Origin: Siminovitchia acidinfaciens
Lineage (GTDB): Bacteria > Bacillota > Bacilli > Bacillales > Bacillaceae_C
Direction of reading: 5' to 3'
Assembly (NCBI RefSeq): GCF_003605385.1
Contig: NZ_QYTV02000002.1
Span: forward strand, 125,412 to 189,411
DNA: 64,000 nucleotides
Shown piece after piece: positions 1 to 9,622 of this stretch. Each line of letters opens with the position of its first letter. Position 1 is the first letter of the stretch. The position numbers and the translations under genes are program-made. The notes under the pieces were generated by a model. That model did not search any database. It saw only the letters and a list, made by a program, of their open reading frames with translations, and had not been told where the DNA came from.

Positions 1-13
1 TTACAAAAGAAAA

Positions 14-42
14 AGCAATACCCCTAAAATAGAAGTATTGCT
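14..42 (-). terminator. terminator of the cyd operon
   Basis: Stem AGCAATAC (14-21) pairs with GTATTGCT (35-42). Read on the minus strand it is followed by a T-rich run. It lies about 200 bases beyond the cydC stop and closes the leftward operon. Confidence 0.8.
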
Positions 43-132
43 TCTCCTTAGTTTTTTTAACGAGGGGGGCTAGAACCTCTATCACATATTATTCAACTAT
101 CAACTGATTATAGCATAATCCCAGTTCGTTTT

Positions 133-246
133 TCAGATTGAGATCTCTCCTATATTTCCGCCACTTATGTGGGTATGTGATGACTGCCAAATATCGGATG
201 GTGTCTTTTCCATATAATGGTCATAATATGCCAGGTTTTCATACAT
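133..246 (-). CDS. possible 37-residue ORF overlapping the cydC end
   Basis: An ATG at 246-244 inside the last codons of cydC opens a second frame of 37 codons, with GAGG just upstream. The composition looks protein-like (begins MYENLAYYDHYMEK) but it is hydrophilic, so it does not resemble the one-helix small bd subunits CydX or CydS. It could be the tail of a lost gene or chance. No function is proposed. Confidence 0.2.
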   Translation of the reverse strand: MYENLAYYDHYMEKTPSDIWQSSHTHISGGNIGEISI

Positions 247-1954
247 ATCCTCGATCCATTTTGTACAATAGACGGTATTTCTCACTCGTATCCATCAGTT
301 GTTTATGACTTCCTTGCATGGAGATCTTTCCTTCTTCCAGAAAGATGATCTCATCCATCTGCTCCATGCCGATGAGGTGATGGGTCACAAACAGAATGGT
401 TTTGTTGTCTGCTGCGGATAACATTGTATGAATTAAGGCAGATTCCGTTTCCGGATCCAATCCGTTGGCCGGCTCGTCAAGCAGGACAACCGGCCTTTGC
501 TGCAAGAGCACCCTGGCAAAGGCAATGCGTTGCCGCTCCCCGCCTGAAAATCGCTTTCCCATTTCATGCATCGGGGTTTGAAGCCCTAACGGCAAGGAGG
601 CAAGCAAGGGTGTAAGTTGTGCCTGTTCAGCCACTTGCCATATTTCCTCATCACTTGCATCGGGGCGGCCGATTCGAATATTGTTTCCTACAGTCGTATC
701 AAATAAATGCGGCTGTTGGTTTAACACTGAAATCATTTCCGGTACACAAGCACTATTATTCATTCGAATTGTACCTTCAGTTGGTTGCAAAGCACCCGAT
801 AAAAGCTTTATTAATGTTGATTTTCCAGTCCCACTTCTTCCTAGAATGGCGATTTTTCTCCCGGCTGGAATAGTAAGAGAAAAATTACGGAACACCCAGT
901 CAGACTGATCGCTATATCGGTAGGAAAGGGAGTCTATCTCTATATGAACAGGTTCATTCTGCACCAAGGTGATTGGTTGCACATCTTCATCCTCGACCAC
1001 CTGAAGATCCTGAATGGATGAAATTCTTTTGACTGAATCATCATAAGCGGGGATTTGCTCGACCGCTGCTGAAACAGGCAATAGAGCGTCCGCAAGAGAT
1101 ACAGTCATTAAAACAAAAGCAGCGATGAATGTTGGTGTCATCGTTCCGCTCTCCGCTTGAATACCTGACCAAATAATCATCGCCATCACAACCATGCCAA
1201 AGATGAATTGAAGGATGAAATCCCGGATATGGCGTTTTCTTTTCATCGTTCGTTCCGTTTGTACTAGCCGTTCCTCTTGTTCACTATAGGAACGAAGAAA
1301 ATCATCCGTACGACCACTTGCTTTCCAATCTGTCAAACCTAAAACGGCATCAGTTAGTTGTTGATATAATTGATTCCGTTCCTGCTTCAAGAAGAGATGC
1401 TCTCGCCGGCTCATGACGAAAGAAACGTATGGGATCAGAAAGACTATAACGGCAACCATCAATGCCATTAACATGGCAAACGTCCAATCTACTAAGCCCA
1501 AAGCAAAGATTAATCCTCCATAGATTACCAGTGCCACTATACTTGGAAAAATGGTACGTAAATATAAATTCTGTAAATGGTCAATGTCATCAGATAGCAC
1601 AGCTAATAGATCACCCGTCCTATGCCGCGAGCGTAATAATAATGCTTGAGGCTCTAACAGGCGATATAAATTCATTCGCATCTTTTCTACAATCCGCAGA
1701 ACTACATCGTGTCCAACTAAACGTTCCACATAGTGAAAGGAGGGTCTGCAGATACTAAACGCTCTTACTGCTACAATGGGAACGTAAACTATCATTATAC
1801 TTTCCGGCTGAAGCGAGGAAGTAGATATTAAATAGCCTGAAATAAATAAAAGTGCGGCTCCGGAGCAAATGCCGAGTGCCCCAAGCACGATCGTTAAAAG
1901 CATAAGCGCTCGATTCTCTTTTAAATAAGAGCGAATCCATTCATTCCTCCTCAT
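239..1954 (-). CDS. cydC: thiol reductant ABC exporter, CydC-type subunit
   Basis: Second half of the heterodimeric CydDC ABC exporter, which moves cysteine/glutathione across the membrane and is needed to assemble cytochrome bd. The 571 residues carry an N-terminal six-helix membrane domain, then an ATPase domain with Walker A GRSGTGKST (372-380), signature FSGGE (about 469-473), Walker B VVLLDEP (about 489-495) and H-loop THH (about 524). The Walker A form resembles E. coli CydC. In B. subtilis the gene in this position is named cydD. ATG follows GGAGGGAGCTTC. It is last in the cydABDC operon, 30 bases after its partner. Confidence 0.93.
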   Translation of the reverse strand: MRRNEWIRSYLKENRALMLLTIVLGALGICSGAALLFISGYLISTSSLQPESIMIVYVPIVAVRAFSICRPSFHYVERLVGHDVVLRIVEKMRMNLYRLLEPQALLLRSRHRTGDLLAVLSDDIDHLQNLYLRTIFPSIVALVIYGGLIFALGLVDWTFAMLMALMVAVIVFLIPYVSFVMSRREHLFLKQERNQLYQQLTDAVLGLTDWKASGRTDDFLRSYSEQEERLVQTERTMKRKRHIRDFILQFIFGMVVMAMIIWSGIQAESGTMTPTFIAAFVLMTVSLADALLPVSAAVEQIPAYDDSVKRISSIQDLQVVEDEDVQPITLVQNEPVHIEIDSLSYRYSDQSDWVFRNFSLTIPAGRKIAILGRSGTGKSTLIKLLSGALQPTEGTIRMNNSACVPEMISVLNQQPHLFDTTVGNNIRIGRPDASDEEIWQVAEQAQLTPLLASLPLGLQTPMHEMGKRFSGGERQRIAFARVLLQQRPVVLLDEPANGLDPETESALIHTMLSAADNKTILFVTHHLIGMEQMDEIIFLEEGKISMQGSHKQLMDTSEKYRLLYKMDRGYV

Positions 1955-1984
1955 GAAGCTCCCTCCGGTCGAAAAAAGGTTGTG

Positions 1985-3679
1985 TCATGGTTGATATTGT
2001 TTTCTCCATTCTTCGTGTGATTTGTATTCTCGTATGCCGCCTTGTTCCACAACAAGTATATGCTCCATCTCCTTTACCCAATGGAGTCGGTGCGTGGCAA
2101 GAAAAACTAGCTTTTTATGAAACAGTCGGAGCAAAACTTGCTTATTCTCATACTCCGTTTCAATATCAAGATGGGCAGTCGGTTCATCCAATAAAATGAT
2201 GGGGCGCTGACTTAATAGTGCACGCGCCATGGCTACCCGCTGTTCTTGTCCCCCGCTCAACGTACGACCACCCTCTCCAATCCGTTCATGAATTCCATTC
2301 GGTAGTTGTTCAACAAGCGGATGTAGACCTATTTCCACAATAATATTCTCCACTGCTTCATCCGTTGCATCCGGTACATATAAGCGTATATTATCAGCTA
2401 TTGAGGCAGGGAAAATATACGGCTGTTGAGGAATATACGCGATATTCTTTTGCCACCTTTCATGTGCGAAAGAGTCTAATCGTTCCCCATTCACCGTGAT
2501 CTCCCCTTGATTGGGCTGAAGGAAACCAGCAAGCACATCGATGAACGTCGATTTTCCGGCTCCGCTTGCACCCAGAAGGCCAATGACTCCATACCCTTTC
2601 CATGAAAAATGAACATTTTTGAGAACAGACGAAGCAGTTGGTTCATGAGCAACGGATAGATTATTTATTTGGAGTGAACTTGTGGCCGTCCATTCCATCC
2701 CCTCATTCAGGGAGGTTTCATGTGTACGTTCATTTTTTCCGATAATCGTTTCCACTTGTTCCATAGCCACTTGTCCGTCTAACGTGGCGTGATAATCCGT
2801 CCCAACTTGACGAATAGGTAAGAAGTATTCGGGAGCTAAAATGAGCACCGTCAGCGCCGGTAAAAGATTGATAGAGCCATCAATCAGCCGAAATCCCAAT
2901 CCGACGGCGACAAATGCAATCGACAAACTTGTAAAAAAGTCGAGGGCAAAAGAAGAAAGAAACGCGACTCTCAGTGTCCGTATCGTTGCCTTGCGATAAT
3001 CGCGATTGACATGGGACATTTGTTTACCGTGGTCTTTACTTTGCCCCAAATAGGCTAACGTTTCTAACCCTTTTAACGTATCAACAAAGTGGTTCGATAA
3101 AATCCGATACGTTTCATATTGCTTATCTGCCATCGCTTGGGCAGCCAACCCAAGCAAAATCATGAAGATAATGACGATAGGCACTGTCACAGTCAGTATC
3201 ACAGCCGAGGTTACATCCAGGGTAAACACATATAATACCGTGATTGCCGGAATCAAAAACGTCCGAATCATTCGAGGAATAGCGATCTCAAGGAAGGTTT
3301 TCACTTTCTCTATCCCTTCCATGGCCAGGGTAACGAGCTGTCCCGTTCCATTTGTTTGCACAAACCTCGGGCCTAAATCAAAGTACGACTCTATCAACTG
3401 TTTTCGTAACGCTTTTCCGTTTTTCTCCGAAAAACGTTCTGCCGCAAGCTGTTGGCTATGAGAAAGGGCTTGGCGGATGAGGAAGGCAACCAGAAATAAG
3501 CAAATATCGATCGCTACTGTCCTTACATCATTCCCTTGAAATAGATAAGTAATAGCCCGTGCAAGAAAAACAGCTTGGGCAACAATACATATAGCCTCGA
3601 ATAAGATAGTTACACTTAAAATCCCATAAAGTTTTCGACTGCCAGGGAAGGATGGAAGACCCCTTTTCCGTTTCTTCAA
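1985..3679 (-). CDS. cydD: thiol reductant ABC exporter, CydD-type subunit
   Basis: Partner of the following ABC gene. The 564 residues have an N-terminal transmembrane exporter domain (about 15-300) and an ATPase with Walker A GASGAGKST (370-378), signature LSGGQ (474-478) and Walker B IILLDEP (about 494-500). The sequence around Walker A, ending LAGFL, matches CydD rather than CydC; B. subtilis nomenclature calls this position cydC. It starts at TTG (3679), which overlaps the cydB stop by four bases (TTGA), with GAGG upstream. This indicates translational coupling. Confidence 0.93.
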   Translation of the reverse strand: MKKRKRGLPSFPGSRKLYGILSVTILFEAICIVAQAVFLARAITYLFQGNDVRTVAIDICLFLVAFLIRQALSHSQQLAAERFSEKNGKALRKQLIESYFDLGPRFVQTNGTGQLVTLAMEGIEKVKTFLEIAIPRMIRTFLIPAITVLYVFTLDVTSAVILTVTVPIVIIFMILLGLAAQAMADKQYETYRILSNHFVDTLKGLETLAYLGQSKDHGKQMSHVNRDYRKATIRTLRVAFLSSFALDFFTSLSIAFVAVGLGFRLIDGSINLLPALTVLILAPEYFLPIRQVGTDYHATLDGQVAMEQVETIIGKNERTHETSLNEGMEWTATSSLQINNLSVAHEPTASSVLKNVHFSWKGYGVIGLLGASGAGKSTFIDVLAGFLQPNQGEITVNGERLDSFAHERWQKNIAYIPQQPYIFPASIADNIRLYVPDATDEAVENIIVEIGLHPLVEQLPNGIHERIGEGGRTLSGGQEQRVAMARALLSQRPIILLDEPTAHLDIETEYENKQVLLRLFHKKLVFLATHRLHWVKEMEHILVVEQGGIREYKSHEEWRKQYQP

Positions 3680-4692
3680 TATTCTAGGTCCTCTTGACTT
3701 TTAATGCGTTTCCGAAAGACGTAATAACTCCACCCTTGATAGCCGAGAACGAATGGGATTAAAGTTAATGAGGCATAGCTCATCACTTTTAAAGTATACG
3801 CCCCCGATGCCGCATTAATTATCGTGAGATCATTTGCTGCCCCCAGTGTACTGATCATCACACGTGGAAACATCCCGATAAAAATACTTGCTGTAAGCAG
3901 AATGATCGTCAAGCTCGTCAGCGCAAATGCCAAACGATCTTGTTTATAACGATTCAATAAACTTGAGGCAACTAATGCCACCCATGCCAAAATCGGAAGT
4001 GCCACCCACCCCGCTCCATGACTAGTAAAAATATCCGTCTTCAATAGTCCGCCTATGACAAAGAGTGAGAATAAGATAAGGGTATAAGGAGCTAACTTCT
4101 TAGCAGCGACTCGCGCTCGTTCTTGAAGTACTCCCATCGTTCTCAATGTAATAAACTGCAGGCCGTGAGCGATACATAATAACGTGAACATGGCCCCACC
4201 TAATAAGGCATATGGATGAAGAAGCTGCATAAAGCCGCCGACCACTTCTTTATTCTGGTCAATCGGAATCCCTACCATGAAGTTTGTCAATGCTATCCCC
4301 CAAAGAAGAGCCGGCAGGAAACTTCCAATAAAGATGGCCCAATCCCACGTATTACGCCACATTTGATGTTCGATCCTACCCCTGAATTCAAAAGCCACTC
4401 CTCGTAAAATCAAAGCCAACAACATAAACACAAACGGGATATAAAACCCGCTGAACAACGTGGCGTACCAATGCGGGAATGCCGCGAACATGGCACCCCC
4501 TGCTGTAATAAGCCACACTTCATTGGCATCCCAAAACGGGCCAATGGTATTAATATATACGCGGCGTTCATGATCATCCCGTCCAAGAAACTTCGCAACA
4601 GATCCTACCCCGAAATCAAAGCCCTCTAATACAAAAAAACCAACAAATAAAATAGCGATCAACAAAAACCAAAGCTCATTGAGAGACAGCAT
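3676..4692 (-). CDS. cydB: cytochrome bd quinol oxidase subunit II
   Basis: Membrane subunit II of cytochrome bd, which with CydA reduces O2 to water using quinol. I start at the ATG at 4692 (MLSLNELWFLL), six bases after GGAGGAGG. This gives 338 residues, the length of B. subtilis CydB. Two in-frame starts further upstream (to 4713) lie too close to or before that ribosome binding site. It has multiple hydrophobic helices and the conserved N-terminal segment LEGFDFGVG. It overlaps the end of cydA by 17 bases and cydD by four, so the four genes are coupled. Confidence 0.95.
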   Translation of the reverse strand: MLSLNELWFLLIAILFVGFFVLEGFDFGVGSVAKFLGRDDHERRVYINTIGPFWDANEVWLITAGGAMFAAFPHWYATLFSGFYIPFVFMLLALILRGVAFEFRGRIEHQMWRNTWDWAIFIGSFLPALLWGIALTNFMVGIPIDQNKEVVGGFMQLLHPYALLGGAMFTLLCIAHGLQFITLRTMGVLQERARVAAKKLAPYTLILFSLFVIGGLLKTDIFTSHGAGWVALPILAWVALVASSLLNRYKQDRLAFALTSLTIILLTASIFIGMFPRVMISTLGAANDLTIINAASGAYTLKVMSYASLTLIPFVLGYQGWSYYVFRKRIKSQEDLEY

Positions 4693-6082
4693 AGGCATCC
4701 TCCTCCCGATCAAACGGATCAGTGCTGTAAGGTTCGACCACCTTCACACCTGTTTCTTCATTCCGGATGACACGAATGAATAAATAGACACACACGCCGG
4801 CTAAAACCGCGTAAAGAGTTGAAAAGGAAATAAGTGAAAATAGAACTTCTTTTGCTGTTACATGTGGTGAAACGGCGTCTTCCGTTTTCATGACACCAAA
4901 GACAACCCACGGTTGACGTCCGATCTCGGTCATAATCCAACCGACTGAGTTGGCGATAAATGGTAATGATATAGCACCCACCATTAATTTAGAGAACCAC
5001 CCTTTTTCTGCCAATTGATCTTTCCTTGATAAGATCCAGCCGACTATACCGAGTAAAAGCATAGCCATCCCGCTAAAAACCATGACTCGAAAGCTCCAAA
5101 ATACCGTTCGGACAGGGGGTATATAATTTCCAGGTCCATACTTGGCTTCATACTCCTTCTGAATTTGATTCATTCCTTCAATTTGACCACTGAACTTGTT
5201 AAATGTTAAAAAGCTGAGCATTTTCGGCAATTGAATTTCAGAGGAATTCACACCTTCTTCCGGGTCAATTTTAGCAATGAGCGTCAATGGGGCCGGGTCT
5301 GGACTCGTATCCCACAGCGCTTCCGCTGCAGCCAGTTTCATTGGCTGAGACTTAAAAAGGTGCTGCATTTGTTCATGTCCAACGACCGTAGTAATAAACG
5401 TGGAGATTATTGCGATGATAATGGCAACGTGAAAAGAATTCTTGAACATGGGTGCTTCATGCTTTCTGGCTATTTTCCAAATGCTGACTCCAGCAACGAA
5501 AAAGGCCCCAGTCGAAAACGCTGCAAATAATGTGTGCGGGAATTGCACCCATAAATGTGGATTTTTCAATATCGCGAAAAAGTCTGTCATTTGTGCGCGT
5601 CCATCCACAAGCTCATACCCAACAGGATGATGCATAAAGGAGCTGGCCGTTAAAATCCAAAAAGCAGATAACATGGTACCGATGGAGACGAGCCAGATGG
5701 ATAACAAGTGGACACGCTTTGATAAACGGTCCCACCCAAATACCCACAGTCCAATAAATGTGGACTCCATAAAGAAAGCAAGCAGTCCCTCAACGGCAAG
5801 AGACGGACCAAAAACATCTCCGACAAAACGGGAATAAGAAGACCAATTCATCCCGAATTGGAACTCTTGTAAAATTCCTGTCACGACACCAACGGCAAAG
5901 TTAATCAGGAACAGTTTTCCGAAAAACTTCGTCAACCTTTTATAGTCCTCTTGCCCTTTTACGTAATACATCGTTTGTAAAATAGCAATGATCAGGGCAA
6001 GGCCAATGGATAAAGGAACAAAAATATAATGAAAAATAGTTGTTGATGCAAATTGGATACGTGCTAATACTAGTGGATCCAT
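4676..6082 (-). CDS. cydA: cytochrome bd quinol oxidase subunit I
   Basis: Catalytic heme-bearing subunit of cytochrome bd. The 468 residues equal the length of B. subtilis CydA. The start MDPLVLARIQFAST and a first helix with FHYIFVPLSIGLA are typical, with the heme-ligand histidine in that helix. The segment GWDRLSKR and the later GRQPWVVFG are also family hallmarks. First gene of the cydABDC operon; upstream is about 520 bases of non-coding DNA that probably holds its promoter. In Bacillus, cyd operons are controlled by redox regulators such as Rex. Confidence 0.97.
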   Translation of the reverse strand: MDPLVLARIQFASTTIFHYIFVPLSIGLALIIAILQTMYYVKGQEDYKRLTKFFGKLFLINFAVGVVTGILQEFQFGMNWSSYSRFVGDVFGPSLAVEGLLAFFMESTFIGLWVFGWDRLSKRVHLLSIWLVSIGTMLSAFWILTASSFMHHPVGYELVDGRAQMTDFFAILKNPHLWVQFPHTLFAAFSTGAFFVAGVSIWKIARKHEAPMFKNSFHVAIIIAIISTFITTVVGHEQMQHLFKSQPMKLAAAEALWDTSPDPAPLTLIAKIDPEEGVNSSEIQLPKMLSFLTFNKFSGQIEGMNQIQKEYEAKYGPGNYIPPVRTVFWSFRVMVFSGMAMLLLGIVGWILSRKDQLAEKGWFSKLMVGAISLPFIANSVGWIMTEIGRQPWVVFGVMKTEDAVSPHVTAKEVLFSLISFSTLYAVLAGVCVYLFIRVIRNEETGVKVVEPYSTDPFDREEDAYAVSQ

Positions 6083-6165
6083 ATTTTCAAACTCCTCCTT
6101 TTACATGACTGAAAAGCAGTCCTCTGAAAATAATCAAATGAGGGATATAATTTTGAGGGCTCGCT

Positions 6166-6182
6166 TGTGAATTAGTGAGCAT
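6166..6182. promoter_or_regulatory. possible Rex-type half site upstream of cydA
   Basis: TTGTGAATTAGTGAGCA matches the left half of the Rex consensus (TTGTGAA-N4-TTCACAA) but the right half is degraded. It lies about 85 bases upstream of the cydA ATG. The whole stretch 6083-6606 is otherwise without a gene and must hold divergent promoters for cydA and the DUF1284 gene. Confidence 0.3.
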
Positions 6183-6606
6183 ATAATTTGCTGACGAATA
6201 ACTAGATAACACACATTTGATTGAAACAAATCTACTCCTTACATTATTACTAAAAAAACGCTAAACCTTCCGATTCTTTCTCTACTACTATTCTACTATA
6301 ATGACAGTGGAATAACGCGTGAACCCTTGACTAACCAATGACCAAACAGTCAATAGTTTTTGTCCGAAGTTGGTCGGAATTGTGTCAATCACCTATTTCA
6401 TCCAGTTTCAAGTAAAATGAAGTGTAAAAGTGTAAAGGAATCCGCAAGCCCGGTTTTCTGGATTTTTATTCCTGGAAATCCTCCTTCGTTGAAATAAAAG
6501 TTCCTAAAATATCAGGTCCGATATGTTATGATGAAATACATGTTAACTACTTTTTTATTTTGGTTAACATTTGAGTTTAGTCGTTCTGTCAGATTGGGGG
6601 AATTTT

Positions 6607-7023
6607 ATGTTTAAGCTGCGAGGTCATCATATTTTTTGCCTGCTGGGCTATCGGGGAATGGGTTATTCTAAAGAATACGTTAATAATATGACACGTTTAC
6701 ATCAAACCTTGAGAGTCAACCCTAAGACGTTGATTCAGATCGTAAAGGGTCCTGATCAGTTGTGTGAAAAGTACCCTAACTCGGGTGAATACCACTGCCT
6801 AGACAACAGTATTTACGAAAGAGATTCCGTTTTTTTAGAGAAGTTAGGACTCAAAGTCGGCCAACTCCTTCATTGGGAGGAAATTGAGGCGCGCATCCGA
6901 AAATATGTCTTACCTTCCGATATCCATGCTGTGTGTGAAACTTGTTCCTGGCGTTTATATGGCGTTTGTGAGGAAGGTGTCCAAGAGATTCTTGAAGGGA
7001 AAGGCTTAAGGGAAGTTAAATAA
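6607..7023 (+). CDS. DUF1284 family protein
   Basis: 138 residues starting at ATG 6607 (MFKLRGHHIFCLLGYRGMGY), chosen because GGGGG lies just upstream; the longer frame from 6571 has no ribosome binding site. The opening LRGHH-CLLGYRGMGYS is diagnostic of DUF1284. Several conserved cysteines (including the C-E-T-C pair about residue 109 and the later YGVC) suggest metal or Fe-S binding, but that is inference. The biochemical function is unknown. It stands alone, divergent from cydA. Confidence 0.85.
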   Translation: MFKLRGHHIFCLLGYRGMGYSKEYVNNMTRLHQTLRVNPKTLIQIVKGPDQLCEKYPNSGEYHCLDNSIYERDSVFLEKLGLKVGQLLHWEEIEARIRKYVLPSDIHAVCETCSWRLYGVCEEGVQEILEGKGLREVK

Positions 7024-7211
7024 CCCTTCCCTTATATTTCATCGTTCCACTATAGTGCATTTTTCAAAAAGGCGGCTGATATATAAGCTTTTCTACAAAC
7101 GACTTAGCATTTTTAATGGACAGATAATCATTCACTAGAATAGTAAATCGAATGTCATATAATGCTATATTCCAAACAATTATTATAATGATGAATAGTA
7201 TATTGGATAAG

Positions 7212-7772
7212 CTATTTTATAAAATCGTTAATTAGTTGCTCTGTCGTAAGTATTGTGGCAAATTCATCATGCAATGTTGCTAGAGATATATTGTGTATAG
7301 TTTCTGCATCATAATATCTACCATTTTGGTCCTTCAAACCAAAGGCTGCTGTAGCATCAGAAATCAGGTATGTATTGAAACCTAAATTTCCACTCATTCT
7401 TGTAGTTGTTGATACACAATGAGGGGTAGTTAAACCAGTTATTACAACTGTTGATATCTCATTTGTTTTTAAATGCTCTTCTAAATTGGTCCCAATAAAG
7501 CTACTATTTACTTTCTTTGTGATAATTAATTCATCATCAATAGGCTCCACTATTCCTTTAATAGCAAAGCCCTCATTCGTCGGATGAAATACTGAATTCG
7601 GATCATCGGAAGTGTGTTGTATGTGTATTACTGACCACCCCTCCCTCCTAAATAATTGTAGTATCTTGCTAATATTTTCTTCTGCATCCAAGTTATTACG
7701 TTCTCCCCATTTTTTATCATCGAAAGCCTTTTGTACGTCAACTATAATTAACGCTTTTTTCTTCTTATTCAT
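7212..7772 (-). CDS. isochorismatase-family cysteine hydrolase
   Basis: 186 residues from the ATG at 7772 (MNKKKKALIIVDVQKAF), with AAGGAGGG seven bases upstream; the open frame runs to 7901 but lacks a signal there. The catalytic triad of the family is visible: Asp in IIVDVQ (about residue 12), a Lys in the IITKK-VNSSF region, and Cys in TGLTTPHCVSTT. The family hydrolyses amides or vinyl ethers (nicotinamidase, isochorismatase). The substrate here is unknown. Single gene. Confidence 0.88.
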   Translation of the reverse strand: MNKKKKALIIVDVQKAFDDKKWGERNNLDAEENISKILQLFRREGWSVIHIQHTSDDPNSVFHPTNEGFAIKGIVEPIDDELIITKKVNSSFIGTNLEEHLKTNEISTVVITGLTTPHCVSTTTRMSGNLGFNTYLISDATAAFGLKDQNGRYYDAETIHNISLATLHDEFATILTTEQLINDFIK

Positions 7773-7911
7773 AAGTTCCCTCCTTAATTTCCAGTTGATA
7801 ACTAAAGCCACTTTTTCATCCAGATTTAATTGCATCTTTTCATTTTCTATATAATACCTTAGTTTTACTATATCTGCTCCTATAACTTGAAATTGAGGCA
7901 ATCATAGTCAA

Positions 7912-7935
7912 TAATCGCGTCCGTTAATGGAATAA
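7912..7935 (+). repeat. dispersed GCGCCCG repeat, copy 1
   Basis: Core CGCGTCCGTTAATGGAATAAC. It lies between the isochorismatase-like gene and the HAD gene, with no intact minus-strand gene immediately to its right. Confidence 0.65.
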
Positions 7936-8063
7936 CATTTTTATCTTGCAGATAAACGTCTCTTGCTTACCAATAAACTTTACTTAATCTAAACACCGAG
8001 TTTACTGGGATTTAATATTCAGGTGATATTATTGGGTTAATAACGAATAAGGAGGCAGAGTAA

Positions 8064-8861
8064 ATGAATGTGCGTGCAATGTTTATTGATATGGATGGTA
8101 CACTACTAAAATCTTCAAACGATATTTCCCGCCGGAATATAGAGGCCATTAATAGGCTCATTCATCAGGGAGTAAAGGTGTTTCTTGCCACCGGTCGACA
8201 CTATGAAATAACCGCTCCCTACCATAAAAAAATTGGATTACAGACTCCCATGATCTGTTTGAATGGGGCCACTATTCACGCGGCAGAGACAGGAAAAGTT
8301 ATGCAAATGAAAACCGTCCGAGTGAACGAAGAACGATTTCACCATCTGACCGGTGATGATCCATGTAATGTTATTATCCATACAGCAAATGGGCTTTATT
8401 GTAAGGAAACAAATGAAGAAATCGATTATTGGACAAAAGTTGGGCAACTTCCGCCACGGTATATTGGTGATTTAAGACAGGCAAATTATCAAGATGTTCT
8501 AAAATATAGTGTTCGTACAGGTACACCAAGTCCGAAAATTTCCGCTTTGTTTAAAAAAGAAGCAGAAGTCATCGATTGGAATGACGGTTTTGAGATGGTT
8601 GCTCCTAACACTTCCAAATGGTCCGCTATAAAAAGCTTACTTACCGAATTTCGTATTAGTCCAGATGATGTTGTAGCCATCGGAGACGGACCCAATGACA
8701 TAGAGATGCTTCGTCATGTCAGTTTTGGTGTGGCAATGGGGAACGCTAGCGAAAAGGTTAAAGCAGCAGCTGATTTTGTTACAGGACACCACGAAAATGA
8801 TGGATTAGCTGAGTTTATAGAATGTTATCTCCTTAAATCACATGCAACATATGCGATTTAA
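8064..8861 (+). CDS. Cof-type HAD phosphatase
   Basis: 265 residues. Motif I is DMDGTLL (about residues 9-15), where the first Asp forms the phospho-enzyme. Motif IV is GDGPNDIEML near residue 210, and a cap domain lies between (Cof/YkrA subfamily, type IIB). Such enzymes dephosphorylate sugar phosphates or cofactors; the substrate cannot be told. ATG follows AAGGAGGCAGAGTAA. Monocistronic on the plus strand. Confidence 0.9.
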   Translation: MNVRAMFIDMDGTLLKSSNDISRRNIEAINRLIHQGVKVFLATGRHYEITAPYHKKIGLQTPMICLNGATIHAAETGKVMQMKTVRVNEERFHHLTGDDPCNVIIHTANGLYCKETNEEIDYWTKVGQLPPRYIGDLRQANYQDVLKYSVRTGTPSPKISALFKKEAEVIDWNDGFEMVAPNTSKWSAIKSLLTEFRISPDDVVAIGDGPNDIEMLRHVSFGVAMGNASEKVKAAADFVTGHHENDGLAEFIECYLLKSHATYAI

Positions 8862-9230
8862 GTTTTTTATTGGAAATATTTTCAATTCGAAAATCTCTTT
8901 ATTAGAACATTTATATTCATGTGTTGGTTATTTAACAATATCATCGGCTTTGCCACTACCAATCACCTCCAACTTTCAATATTCTCACCCTTAAAAAAAT
9001 ACCTTCCTTCTTACTGTAGATAAGCTCCCTTTCTAAATTAATGTATCAGACCTGTACTTACTCCATGCTTATATAAGCAACATACTTCCCACTCTCCCAT
9101 ACTAGTAATCTGTTATTTGATTCCAGTCTCGTCGTATGTTGAATTCTTTATTCAACAATCGTAACCTACAATAGTGGGATTACCGCATTGAAAAAAGCTT
9201 TCTGATGGACCTAAGGTCAAAATTAAAGAT
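8862..9230. other. non-coding gap
   Basis: About 370 AT-rich bases between the HAD gene and the next repeat. I see no convincing frame, hairpin or promoter here. Confidence 0.6.
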
Positions 9231-9270
9231 GGACGCACTATTCGATTAGCGCGCCCGATTGTTGAGTAAC
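9231..9270 (+). repeat. dispersed GCGCCCG repeat, copy 2
   Basis: Full-length copy: GGACGCACTATTCGATTAG followed by CGCGCCCGATTGTTGAGTAAC. It begins 12 bases beyond the stop of the decayed minus-strand zinc-ribbon gene. Confidence 0.8.
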
Positions 9271-9282
9271 ATCTTATACCTA

Positions 9283-9486
9283 TTAAAAAAGTGTGCCCTT
9301 AAATTTCTCTGGTTTTTTTACACAGCCTGCGACTATTAATCTACAATTGGTACAAATAATGTATTCTATATCTCTGAACATAAGCTCATCTTGTTAACTG
9401 GGTAATAACTCTATATCCGCTATGCTTGCCTTTCCCCAATTCTTTACACCACATTCTGGTCATTCTGTTATTTTTCCAATTGACAC
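9283..9486 (-). pseudogene. decayed small zinc-ribbon protein
   Basis: One continuous minus-strand frame reads like a 65-residue double-CxxC protein of Bacillus (family members end with a Lys-Pro-Glu-Lys-Phe-Lys segment), but it holds two stops: TGA at 9460-9462 where the first Cys of PECG should be preceded by Cys, and TAA at 9394-9396. Surviving parts include PECGVKNWGK, DIEYIICTNC and KKPEKFK before the final stop at 9283. A GTG start with AGGGAGG upstream is visible. The gene is dead by nonsense mutation rather than truncation. Confidence 0.6.
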
Positions 9487-9579
9487 CCTCCCTTTAAGAA
9501 AACACCCGAAATAAGATTTAAGAATTTTTCACTTCCAATAATTGCTTTAGTGAACAATCTGTCTCGATACATAATAAGA

Positions 9580-9618
9580 GTGCAATCTTATTCCGGAAAA
9601 GCGCCCGATTCTAGAATA
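9580..9618 (+). repeat. dispersed GCGCCCG repeat, copy 3
   Basis: AGTGCAATCTTATTCC then AAGCGCCCGATTCTAGAATA. It sits directly beside the stop of the minus-strand Nudix gene (9623). Confidence 0.8.
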
Positions 9619-9622
9619 TGGG